Source of the DNA: Collinsella aerofaciens
GTDB taxonomy: Bacteria > Actinomycetota > Coriobacteriia > Coriobacteriales > Coriobacteriaceae
Assembly (NCBI RefSeq): GCF_015548375.1
Contig: NZ_JADMWW010000007.1
Span: 34,367 to 98,366 of the forward strand
DNA: 64,000 nt
Reading direction: 5' to 3'
In this document: piece by piece, positions 9,157-16,338 of the stretch
Layout of the letters: each line of letters opens with the position of its first letter
Numbering within the stretch: position 1 is the stretch's first letter
Translations under genes and position numbers: made by a program
The notes under the pieces: generated by a model
What the model was told of the DNA's origin: nothing
Database searches by the model: none
Seen by the model: the letters and a program-made list of their open reading frames with translations, nothing else

Positions 9157-9693
9157 ATGGAAGCCAACGGAATCGTACTGTCGCCCGACCCTCGTCTGCG
9201 CCAGGAGTGCACCGTCATCGAGGAGATCACCCCGGCGATCGAGGCGCTTGCCGAGAAGATGAAGAAGATGATGTTCGAGAACGGCGGTTGCGGCCTGGCT
9301 GCCCCGCAGATCGGCGAGCTCATTCAGCTCGTCACCATCGACTGCGACTACAGCGACAAGAACGACTACGACCCCTACGTGCTCATCAACCCTGTCATTG
9401 TTGAGCAGAGTGACCATCTTGTGCCCTTTAGCGAGGGCTGCCTTTCCATTCCTGGCATTAGCTGCGAGATTGAGCGTCCCGATCATATCGTCGTCGAGGC
9501 GTACGACTTGGACGCCAACCTGATTCGCTATGAGGCTTCGGGCGACCTGTTCTGCGTGTGCCTGCAGCACGAGATCGATCACCTGCACGGTAACACCATG
9601 TTCGAGCGACTGAAGCCGATGCAGAGGCTCAAGGCAGTCAAGGAGTACCAGGACGCCCTGGCCCGCGGCGCTCGACCGGGCGAGACGGAGTAG
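9157..9693 (+). CDS. def: Peptide deformylase
   Basis: The 178-residue metalloenzyme removes the formyl group from nascent N-formylmethionine proteins. All three motifs are present: GCGLAAPQ (motif 1), EGCLSIPG (motif 2, metal Cys) and CLQHEIDHLHG (motif 3, HExxH metal ligands and catalytic Glu). Two ATGs are in frame; the one at 9151 abuts the AAAGG site, so 9157, at 6 bases, is preferred. It follows priA by 18 bases. With fmt downstream it forms a formylation/deformylation pair. Confidence 0.96.
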   Translation: MEANGIVLSPDPRLRQECTVIEEITPAIEALAEKMKKMMFENGGCGLAAPQIGELIQLVTIDCDYSDKNDYDPYVLINPVIVEQSDHLVPFSEGCLSIPGISCEIERPDHIVVEAYDLDANLIRYEASGDLFCVCLQHEIDHLHGNTMFERLKPMQRLKAVKEYQDALARGARPGETE

Positions 9694-9710
9694 GTTTGTC
9701 CGTCACCGGG

Positions 9711-9786
9711 GCGCCCGCCTATATCATCCCGTGCTCAAACATTCTCGCTGCGCTGCGAAACTGCGCGCGGGACGATATGTGGGCGC
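9711..9786. repeat. Imperfect palindromic element between def and fmt
   Basis: GCGCCCGCCTATATCATCCCG (9711-9731) pairs with CGGGACGATATGTGGGCGC (9768-9786) with one mismatch and a 2-base bulge. The interior (TCGCTGCGCTGCGAAACTGC) is itself nearly self-complementary. No coding sequence is evident. It looks like another dispersed palindromic repeat of the kind at 3262 and 12343. Confidence 0.6.
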
Positions 9787-9875
9787 TCAGCACCGGGGAC
9801 TGCGTTGTTCTGGCTCGGTTCGCCCGGGTGCCGTTGGGCCAGGGAGGGGCGTCTTCGCTGATAATTGCTTTGCTG

Positions 9876-9912
9876 AAAGAGCTGCTTTTATTGCGGCTCT
9901 TTCTTTGGTTTT
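9876..9912 (+). terminator. Possible weak terminator after def
   Basis: AAAGAGC (9876-9882) and GCTCTTT (9896-9902) can form a 7-base stem followed by CTTTGGTTTTG. It is the only terminator-like structure in the 325-base gap between def and fmt. The rest of the gap (9787-10018) is T-rich with nothing else recognised. Confidence 0.4.
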
Positions 9913-10018
9913 GGGTATATTTGTTCTTGTTGAATTGTTATTGCGGATGGGCTGGTGACTCGGCTTTCCGCTGTTAATTTGTAGCCGTCTCGGCTTTGGT
10001 TGAGGGGAGACGTTCTTT

Positions 10019-10939
10019 ATGCGTATTGTTTTTATGGGTACGCCTGATTTTGCTGTGCCTTCGCTGGTTTCGCTTGTCGAAGCTGGAAACGAGATTGCGC
10101 TTGTTGTTACTCGTCCCGATGCTGTTCGTGGGCGTGGTAAAAAGTTGGAGCCGTCTCCTGTTAAGGCTAAGGCACTTGAGCTAGAGTTGCCGGTTATTGA
10201 GGCTAATCGTATGACGGCCGAGGTTGTTGAGGCTCTCCAAGCTGCGCAAGCCGATATTTTCTGTGTGGCTGCTTATGGTTGCATTTTGCCCGATGAGGTT
10301 CTTCACATGGCGCCGCTTGGTATTGTGAATGTTCATGCGTCTTTGCTGCCTCGTTGGCGTGGCGCCGCTCCTATTCAGCGTGCGATTCTTGCTGGTGATG
10401 AGGTTGCTGGCGTTTCCATTATGCGCATTGGACATGGCGTGGATACTGGTGCTTATTGTGCTCAGGCTTCCACGTCGGTTTCCGGTAAGAACGCTGAGGC
10501 GCTGACCATGGAGCTTGGTGAGCTTGGCGGCAAACTGCTTGCCGATACGCTTCCTTCTCTTGCCGATGGCACCGCCGTGTGGACTGAGCAGGATGAGTCG
10601 CTCGTCACTCATGCTGCCAAGATTTCCAAGCTGGAGATGCGTCTGGATCCGCAGATGGCTGCGCTCGATTGCGTGCGTCATGTGCTCGCTTCGTCCGATA
10701 CCGCGCCTGCTCGTTGCGTGATTGCCGGCAAGACCGTGCGTGTGCTCGATGCTGCGCTGGCCGATGTTTCGCTTGGCAAGGGCGGCGTTGACGTTAAGAA
10801 CAAGCGTGTTTTCCTTGGCCTTTCCGATGGTGCGGTTGAACTGCTCGAGGTTAAGCCCGATGGCAAGCGTGCCATGGCCGCTTCTGCTTGGGCTGCTGGG
10901 CTGCAAGGCGCCGATCTTATCTGGGGTGTTTTGTCATGA
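10019..10939 (+). CDS. fmt: Methionyl-tRNA formyltransferase
   Basis: The 306-residue enzyme formylates Met-tRNA-fMet with 10-formyl-THF. Signatures are MRIVFMGTPDFAVPSL at the N-terminus, the TRPDAVRGRGKKLEPSPVK loop near 40, NVHASLLPRWRGAAPIQRAI (catalytic Asn-His) near 105 and SIMRIGHGVDTG near 140. A C-terminal OB-type tRNA-binding domain follows. The start has GAGGGGAG 9 bases upstream. The stop overlaps the rsmB start (ATGA), so the two are translationally coupled. Third codon positions are unusually T-rich compared with def and gltX. Confidence 0.96.
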   Translation: MRIVFMGTPDFAVPSLVSLVEAGNEIALVVTRPDAVRGRGKKLEPSPVKAKALELELPVIEANRMTAEVVEALQAAQADIFCVAAYGCILPDEVLHMAPLGIVNVHASLLPRWRGAAPIQRAILAGDEVAGVSIMRIGHGVDTGAYCAQASTSVSGKNAEALTMELGELGGKLLADTLPSLADGTAVWTEQDESLVTHAAKISKLEMRLDPQMAALDCVRHVLASSDTAPARCVIAGKTVRVLDAALADVSLGKGGVDVKNKRVFLGLSDGAVELLEVKPDGKRAMAASAWAAGLQGADLIWGVLS

Positions 10940-12336
10940 GCAAGCTGTCTCCCGCGCGCAAGCTTGCGCTCGATGTGCTGATGGAGGCCGATCGCCGCGG
11001 CATGTATGCGCGCGACGTGCTGTCATCTCGCGCATCGGCCAAGGCTATTGACCAGCGCGATTCCGCTTTTGCAGCTCGCTTGGCGCTTGGTGTGGCCGCG
11101 ACGCAGGGTATTTTGGACGAACTGCTCGATCAGTTTCTCGATAAGCCTAAAAAGGTTGCGCCGCGTGTTCGCATGGCGCTTCGTATCTCGGCCTTCGAGA
11201 TGCTCTATCTGCATACGCTTGGTCGCGTTGCGGTGAGTCAGGGCGTTGAGCTGGTGCGCAGCGGAGCTAAGTCTGCCGCCGGTTTGGCCAATGCCGTGCT
11301 GCATAAGGTCGCGGACAACGTTGAGGACTTTGCCACGGCGTCCGATGTAGATGAGTCTGAGCGACGCCTGGTTCGTCTGTCGCGCCTGATGGGACTGCCG
11401 CGTTGGCTGTGCGCTCGCATTATGGCATCGTTCGACACTCCAGAGGGTGCGCTTAACTTTGCCGGCAATCTGGCCCCCGCGCCACTGGCCCTGCATGAGA
11501 AGGCCTTTGCGACCAAGCCCGATCCGTATATCTCGCAGCTCGTCGCGCCTGTCTTCCCGGGCTGCCATGCCCCGGTTGATGCCCAGGTTACCGTTGCTTC
11601 GGGTGTGTTTGAGCGTGCTGCCGCGGTGGCCTCGGACCTTAACGCGCAGCTTATCGCCACAGCTGCCACGCGCCCTGGTAGCTGTCTTGAGATTGGTGCC
11701 GGTCGTGGCACCAAGACCTATGTGATGATGTGTCAGGCCAAGCGTGCGGGGTATGAGCGTCAGCATACGGCGCTCGATTTGCATGATCGCAAGTGTGACC
11801 TGAATCTTGCTCGCCTGCATAAGGCGGGTATTCAGGGCGTTCGCACGGTTTCGGGCGATGCATGCGAGCTTGATGAGGTGCTCACATCGTTTGATGCCAT
11901 GCTTGGCGAGCCGGTTAAATTCGACACGGTCTTTATCGATGCGCCGTGCTCGGGCACCGGAACCATGCGTCGTCATCCCGAGATCCCGTGGCGTCTGACC
12001 GAAAAGGATGTGACGGTTGAGCTGCCCAAACTGCAGCTGTCGATGCTCAAGGAAGCCGCCGCGCGCGTGGCTGCCGGCGGCGAGCTCATCTATGCGACGT
12101 GCTCGGTCTTCGACGAGGAGAACACGCAGGTGGTGGATGCTTTCCTTGCTTCTCCTGAGGGCGCCGGCTTTAGCGTGGCACCGCTTTCCGAGGCACAGAT
12201 TCTGCAACTCCCTGAGTTCGATCAGGCCAAGAAGCTCGTTTCCGTACGCCAGAACGATCGGGGCCTCTTCCAAAGCGTGCCGGTAAACGCCGATTCCTAC
12301 GACGGCCACTTCTGCGCCAGACTGGTCCACAAGTAA
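10936..12336 (+). CDS. rsmB: 16S rRNA m5C967 methyltransferase
   Basis: The 466-residue protein has a NusB-like RNA-binding domain (about 1-140) and an SAM-dependent Rossmann domain (about 170-466). The SAM motif is EIGAGRGTKTY, and the catalytic cysteines lie in DAPCSGTGTMRRHPEIPW and ATCSVFDEENTQVV. It methylates C967 of 16S rRNA. The ATG at 10936 sits inside the fmt stop codon region, the usual fmt-rsmB coupling. The first part shares the T-rich third positions of fmt. Confidence 0.95.
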   Translation: MSKLSPARKLALDVLMEADRRGMYARDVLSSRASAKAIDQRDSAFAARLALGVAATQGILDELLDQFLDKPKKVAPRVRMALRISAFEMLYLHTLGRVAVSQGVELVRSGAKSAAGLANAVLHKVADNVEDFATASDVDESERRLVRLSRLMGLPRWLCARIMASFDTPEGALNFAGNLAPAPLALHEKAFATKPDPYISQLVAPVFPGCHAPVDAQVTVASGVFERAAAVASDLNAQLIATAATRPGSCLEIGAGRGTKTYVMMCQAKRAGYERQHTALDLHDRKCDLNLARLHKAGIQGVRTVSGDACELDEVLTSFDAMLGEPVKFDTVFIDAPCSGTGTMRRHPEIPWRLTEKDVTVELPKLQLSMLKEAAARVAAGGELIYATCSVFDEENTQVVDAFLASPEGAGFSVAPLSEAQILQLPEFDQAKKLVSVRQNDRGLFQSVPVNADSYDGHFCARLVHK

Positions 12337-12342
12337 CGACTA

Positions 12343-12409
12343 AGTTGCGGTGAAATAAGGATTGAATAGCGGCTTCCACCCACCAAACAGTCCTTATTTC
12401 ACCGCAACT
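12343..12409. repeat. Perfect 19-bp inverted repeat after rsmB
   Basis: AGTTGCGGTGAAATAAGGA (12343-12361) and its exact complement (12391-12409) flank a 29-base loop. It starts 6 bases after the rsmB stop codon. Its architecture (19-29 base perfect arms and a 26-29 base loop) matches the element at 4953-5036, although the sequence differs. Confidence 0.85.
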
Positions 12410-12454
12410 CACAAGGAAACCTGGGTAGCTTGATTAGCTACCCATAGAGCAAAG

Positions 12455-12492
12455 AAACAGCCCCGCGATCGGCGTTGATCGCGGGGCTGTTT
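12455..12492. terminator. Bidirectional terminator between rsmB and the zinc-ribbon gene
   Basis: A perfect 16-base stem, AAACAGCCCCGCGATC and GATCGCGGGGCTGTTT, with loop GGCGTT. It can end both the plus-strand fmt-rsmB transcript and the minus-strand zinc-ribbon transcript. A smaller hairpin, TGGGTAGCT-TGATT-AGCTACCCA (12422-12444), lies just upstream. Confidence 0.85.
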
Positions 12493-12497
12493 GGTTT

Positions 12498-12734
12498 CTA
12501 GTGGCTGTGCGGGCAGTTGGCGCAGCAGCCGCTCGTGGCGCTGGTGCTGGAGCCGCCGCTTCGCTGGTCGGTGTTGTAGAAACCGCTGCCCTCAAATTTA
12601 ATGCCGCTGGCTGAGAACGTCTTGGCCGCCGGGGCACCGCAGCTGGGGCACACGACCTCGGGGGTCTCGGACATGGGATGCTCAACCTCAAACACGTTGC
12701 CGCAGCTCGAGCACTTGTAATCGTAGCGCGCCAT
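12498..12734 (-). CDS. FmdB-family zinc-ribbon protein
   Basis: This 78-residue protein begins with the FmdB pattern YDYKCSSCGNVFEVEHPMSE followed by CPSCGAPA, which makes a four-cysteine zinc ribbon. The tail (FSASGIKFEGSGFYNTDQR) is also typical of the family, and the last residues (CCANCPHSH) add more potential metal ligands. FmdB proteins are proposed regulators; no target is known here. AAGGAAG precedes the start. It lies downstream of the GH13-GH77 gene but behind a terminator, so it probably has its own promoter. Confidence 0.8.
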   Translation of the reverse strand: MARYDYKCSSCGNVFEVEHPMSETPEVVCPSCGAPAAKTFSASGIKFEGSGFYNTDQRSGGSSTSATSGCCANCPHSH

Positions 12735-12756
12735 AATACTTCCTTTTCAGCACAAA

Positions 12757-12778
12757 GCGGGCAGATCGCTCTGCCCGC
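12757..12778 (-). terminator. Terminator after the GH13-GH77 gene
   Basis: Perfect stem GCGGGCAGA-TCGC-TCTGCCCGC, followed on the minus strand by TTTGTG. It lies 45 bases after the stop of the fusion gene and before the zinc-ribbon start. Confidence 0.7.
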
Positions 12779-12822
12779 ATAAATTCAAACGTCTGTAACT
12801 GTACCCTATATCGGGGGTTTTA

Positions 12823-15800
12823 TCACGCTTCGCCCCAGAATCTATGGGTGTTGCGCAGGAGCTGTGCAGTTTTATCTTCGGCGGCCTCAACGTCGGCCTC
12901 ATCGGCCTGCCAGGTCCAGTTGCCCGTGGCGACACCCGGCACGTTCATGCGGGCATCGTCGCCCAGCCCCAGCACATCTTGCAGCGGCATCATCACGAGG
13001 GGAGCGTCGCTTGCGAGTGCGTCGCCCATTAGCTTTCCAGCGAACTCCTTGCCGCTCGGCTCGTCGCCGCCCGCAAAGGATCGCGTGCACCAACCGGCGA
13101 GCGTCGAGGTGTCGTGCGTCGAGGTATACAGGATCTTGCCGGGCGTGGGATTAATCCCGTTGCGGACGTCGTAATCGCTAAACTCCAGCACGTCCATACC
13201 GGGGAAGCCACAGGTCGAAGCCATGGCACGAACACCGGGCGTCAGGTAGCCCAGATCCTCGGCGATAAAGTTGAGCGGACCCAGCTCGTCGTAGGCAGTC
13301 TGGAACAGATCCTTGCCCGGGCCTGCCAGCCAGCGACCGTCGGCGCAGGCCTTGCCCGCGGGAATGCTGAAGTAGCTGTGGAAGCCCAGGAAGTGGTCCA
13401 GGCGTACACGGTCGTAGAGCGAGAACGCACGACGTAGACGGTCCATCCACCAACGATAGCCGTTCTCCTTCATGTGATCCCAGCGGAACGTCGGGTTGCC
13501 CCACACCTGGCCCTCGGGTGCAAAGTTGTCGGGCGGCGCGCCAGAAATTTCAATCGCCTTGCCGGTATCGGACAGCCAGAAGTTCTCGGGCTCGCTCCAC
13601 GCGTCGGCCGAATCGTCGGACACATACATCGGAATATCGCCGATGACCTCTATGTCCTTCTTGTGCGCGTAGTTCATAAGCTCGCACCAAGCCAGGTCGA
13701 AGCGATACTGCATGTATGCCTGCAGTTCTGCCTCGTCGTGAAAGCGCTTGTCGTCAAACAGATGCTCGTTGTAGCGCGCGATATCGGCCGGCCAATCGTG
13801 GCGTGACTCGCCCTCAAAGTACTTTTTGACGGACATGTAAACGCAGTACTTCTCGAGCCAGTCGGCATTGCGATGTTTAAACGCGGTGTAGAGCGGGTCG
13901 GCATCCTCGCCACCGCGGGCTTTCCAGACCTTAAAGTCGGCGGCCAGCTCCTCGTGCGACTCCGGCAGCAGGTCAATATTGCCAGCAAAGGCCGAAGGGC
14001 CAGCGTAAGGGGAGCGGAAGAAGTCCGTGGGATTGACGGGCAGGACCTGCCAGTAGCGCATGCCCATGGCGGCAAGATGGTCGATAAAGCGACGCGTGGG
14101 CGCGCCAATCGTGCCGGGCTTGGCGTCGTCGGTCGGCACCGAGGTGATGTGACACACGACGCCCGCGCCGTGGTCGAGCGGCTCCTGTAGGCGCTGCTCG
14201 GCGTGGTGATAGATGATCGACGAACCCAGCGGATACAGGTCGAGCGTGACCGTGCCGTTGTGGATCTCGCACTCGTGGCCGCTAATGACATCGCTTGCGC
14301 ATTCGCCGAGCGCTGGAATCGTCACGCGGTGCGAATTGCGCAGGCTGCGGTTGATGATGACGGTCGCGGACTCACCGTCTTTGCCCGTGCGGGTGTAGGC
14401 GAGCACCTCGTCATTGAGTGCGAACGCCCTGATCTCGCCGTCGATCATAAACGGCAGCGCACGGCGTACGGCAGATGCGTTCTTGACGATCGCGAGCGTG
14501 TCGAAGTCGTGCAGGTCCTCCTTTTTAGGCATGGTGCGGCGGTTGCCCGGGTCGGTAAGGCCCTCCAGGCCGTATTCGTCGCCATAGTAGATCGAGGGAA
14601 CGCCGGGGAAGGTCATCTGCATGAGCGTCGCGAGCCAAAAGCGGCTCTTGGCCAGGCCCATTGCGCCTTCGTCCAGACGCCATTTGCTGCGCTCGCACTC
14701 GGGCAGCTGCGACTCGTCGGGGCCGCCACCAAGAACCGAAATAATGCGCGGACGATCGTGGCTCGACAGCAGATTGAGCGCGCAGGACAATGCCTCGCTT
14801 GGATAGTTCTCGCGCAGGGTCTCGATATCCTCGGCCGCCTGGTAGGCATTCTTGTAGCCCATCAAAAAGCCGATGACCATGTCGCGGAAGGGGTAGTCCA
14901 TGGCAGAATCGAGCTCGGAGCCCTGCAGGTAACGGCGCAGATGACCATAGCTGACCTTGTTGGAGGCGTCCTCCCAGACCTCGCCGAGCAGCAGCGCGTC
15001 GGGCTTTTCGGCAAGTACTGCCTTCTTAATCTCGGCCAGGAAGTCGTCAGAAAGCTCGTCAGCGACGTCCAGGCGCCAGCCGTGAGCACCGGCACGCAGC
15101 CATTTGCGAATCACGCCATCCTTGCCCAGGAGCCTCTCGTGCACCAGCTCGGAGTTCTCGTTGATGGCGGGCATATTGCCCACGCCCCACCAGCAGTCGT
15201 ACGAACCGTCCTCGTGGAAAGTAAACGCATCGCGCCACGGCGAATCCTCACTCTGCCATGCACCTACGCCGGGGTAGTTGCCATAGCGATTGAAGTAGAT
15301 GGAGTCGTCGCCCGTGTGGTTGAAGACGCCGTCCAGAATAATGGAAATGCCCAGCTTCTCGGCTGCCTGGCACAGCTCGGTAAAGTCCTGCTCGGTGCCC
15401 AGGATCGGGTCGATCTTAGTGTAGTCGGCCGTGTCGTAGCGATGGTTGCTCGCGGCTTCGAAGATGGGGTTGAGGTAGATGGCCGTAAAGCCCAGCTCGG
15501 CGATGCGAGGCAGGTCTTCTTGGATGCCCTTGAGCGAGCCGCCGTAGAAGTCCCAGGCCTTAATGGAGCCGTCTTCGGCGCGCTCGTAGACGGGCGGCTC
15601 GTTCCAATCCTCTACCATGCGACGCTGAATGCCCTTGCGCGGCTTTTCGAGCTCGGCCATTGTGCGCTCGCGCCAGTTCTCGTCACGTGCATAGCGGTCG
15701 GGGAAGATCTGGTAAACCATGCCGCGCTCGTACCACTCGGGACGAACTTCGCGGTGTTTGTAGACGGTAATCTGGAAAGACGGCACCTCGGCGTAGTCGT

Positions 15801-16119
15801 AGGTTACGCCCTCGCCGCCGGTGCGGCCTTGCGGTGCGCCCAAGCGGACCTCGGGCTGGCCCTCGATATTGCATATAAAGCTGTACCAGATTAGACAGGG
15901 TTCGGCGCATTCCAGCTCGGCGGTAAAGATGCCATCGCCCTCGTGCGTCATGGGATACCGAGACTCACCGATCTCATCGACCCAGGTGCGGAGCGTAAGC
16001 ATTGCCTGCGCGGGATCGGCATCCTCCAGAATCACGGAGAGCGAAAGGGTAGTTCCTGTGGTCACAGCGCCAAACGGAGTGCGAAACTGCGGCAGACGGC
16101 TGTTGTGTATCAATCTCAT
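12823..16119 (-). CDS. GH13 alpha-amylase/neopullulanase fused to GH77 4-alpha-glucanotransferase
   Basis: This 1098-residue protein has two complete glycosidase modules. Residues 1-125 look like an N-terminal beta-sandwich (CBM34-like). GH13 spans about 130-640, with nucleophile D351 (GWRLDVADEL), acid E380 (LLGEVWED) and H454-D455 (LLSSHDRPR). GH77 (MalQ-like) spans about 655-1098, with nucleophile D908 (VRLDHFLGF), acid E954 (FIAEDLGYLTPGV) and H1002-D1003 (YTSTHDTSTLAGW). No signal peptide is visible, so it should act in the cytoplasm. It is the last gene of the glycogen locus and should hydrolyse and disproportionate short glucans released from glycogen. All catalytic residues of both modules are intact. 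The start has only a weak GGAC upstream. Confidence 0.92.
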   Translation of the reverse strand: MRLIHNSRLPQFRTPFGAVTTGTTLSLSVILEDADPAQAMLTLRTWVDEIGESRYPMTHEGDGIFTAELECAEPCLIWYSFICNIEGQPEVRLGAPQGRTGGEGVTYDYAEVPSFQITVYKHREVRPEWYERGMVYQIFPDRYARDENWRERTMAELEKPRKGIQRRMVEDWNEPPVYERAEDGSIKAWDFYGGSLKGIQEDLPRIAELGFTAIYLNPIFEAASNHRYDTADYTKIDPILGTEQDFTELCQAAEKLGISIILDGVFNHTGDDSIYFNRYGNYPGVGAWQSEDSPWRDAFTFHEDGSYDCWWGVGNMPAINENSELVHERLLGKDGVIRKWLRAGAHGWRLDVADELSDDFLAEIKKAVLAEKPDALLLGEVWEDASNKVSYGHLRRYLQGSELDSAMDYPFRDMVIGFLMGYKNAYQAAEDIETLRENYPSEALSCALNLLSSHDRPRIISVLGGGPDESQLPECERSKWRLDEGAMGLAKSRFWLATLMQMTFPGVPSIYYGDEYGLEGLTDPGNRRTMPKKEDLHDFDTLAIVKNASAVRRALPFMIDGEIRAFALNDEVLAYTRTGKDGESATVIINRSLRNSHRVTIPALGECASDVISGHECEIHNGTVTLDLYPLGSSIIYHHAEQRLQEPLDHGAGVVCHITSVPTDDAKPGTIGAPTRRFIDHLAAMGMRYWQVLPVNPTDFFRSPYAGPSAFAGNIDLLPESHEELAADFKVWKARGGEDADPLYTAFKHRNADWLEKYCVYMSVKKYFEGESRHDWPADIARYNEHLFDDKRFHDEAELQAYMQYRFDLAWCELMNYAHKKDIEVIGDIPMYVSDDSADAWSEPENFWLSDTGKAIEISGAPPDNFAPEGQVWGNPTFRWDHMKENGYRWWMDRLRRAFSLYDRVRLDHFLGFHSYFSIPAGKACADGRWLAGPGKDLFQTAYDELGPLNFIAEDLGYLTPGVRAMASTCGFPGMDVLEFSDYDVRNGINPTPGKILYTSTHDTSTLAGWCTRSFAGGDEPSGKEFAGKLMGDALASDAPLVMMPLQDVLGLGDDARMNVPGVATGNWTWQADEADVEAAEDKTAQLLRNTHRFWGEA

Positions 16120-16275
16120 AGTACGGTCCAGTTCAATAGAATCATGGCATGCTGGCCATGGGCTTTACGCACAGGATGTAAGTATATCTGTTGTACACAG
16201 GCTGTATAAACAACATCCGTTTACCATCGGCGAACGGTTGTCCTAGAAAATCGTTTTACCCACTATCTACAGAGA

Positions 16276-16306
16276 AGGGGCGCCCGGTTGGAGCGCCCCT
16301 TGTTTA
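16276..16306. terminator. Terminator-like hairpin between glgA and the GH13-GH77 gene
   Basis: Stem AGGGGCGC (16276-16283) and GCGCCCCT (16293-16300), loop of 9 bases, with TTGTTT after it on the plus strand and TTCTCTG on the minus strand. It lies about 40 bases after the glgA stop codon. It may limit read-through from glgA into the fusion gene. Confidence 0.6.
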
Positions 16307-16338
16307 GGGTTTTGATTAGGTTTTGGATCGTCTGTGGG

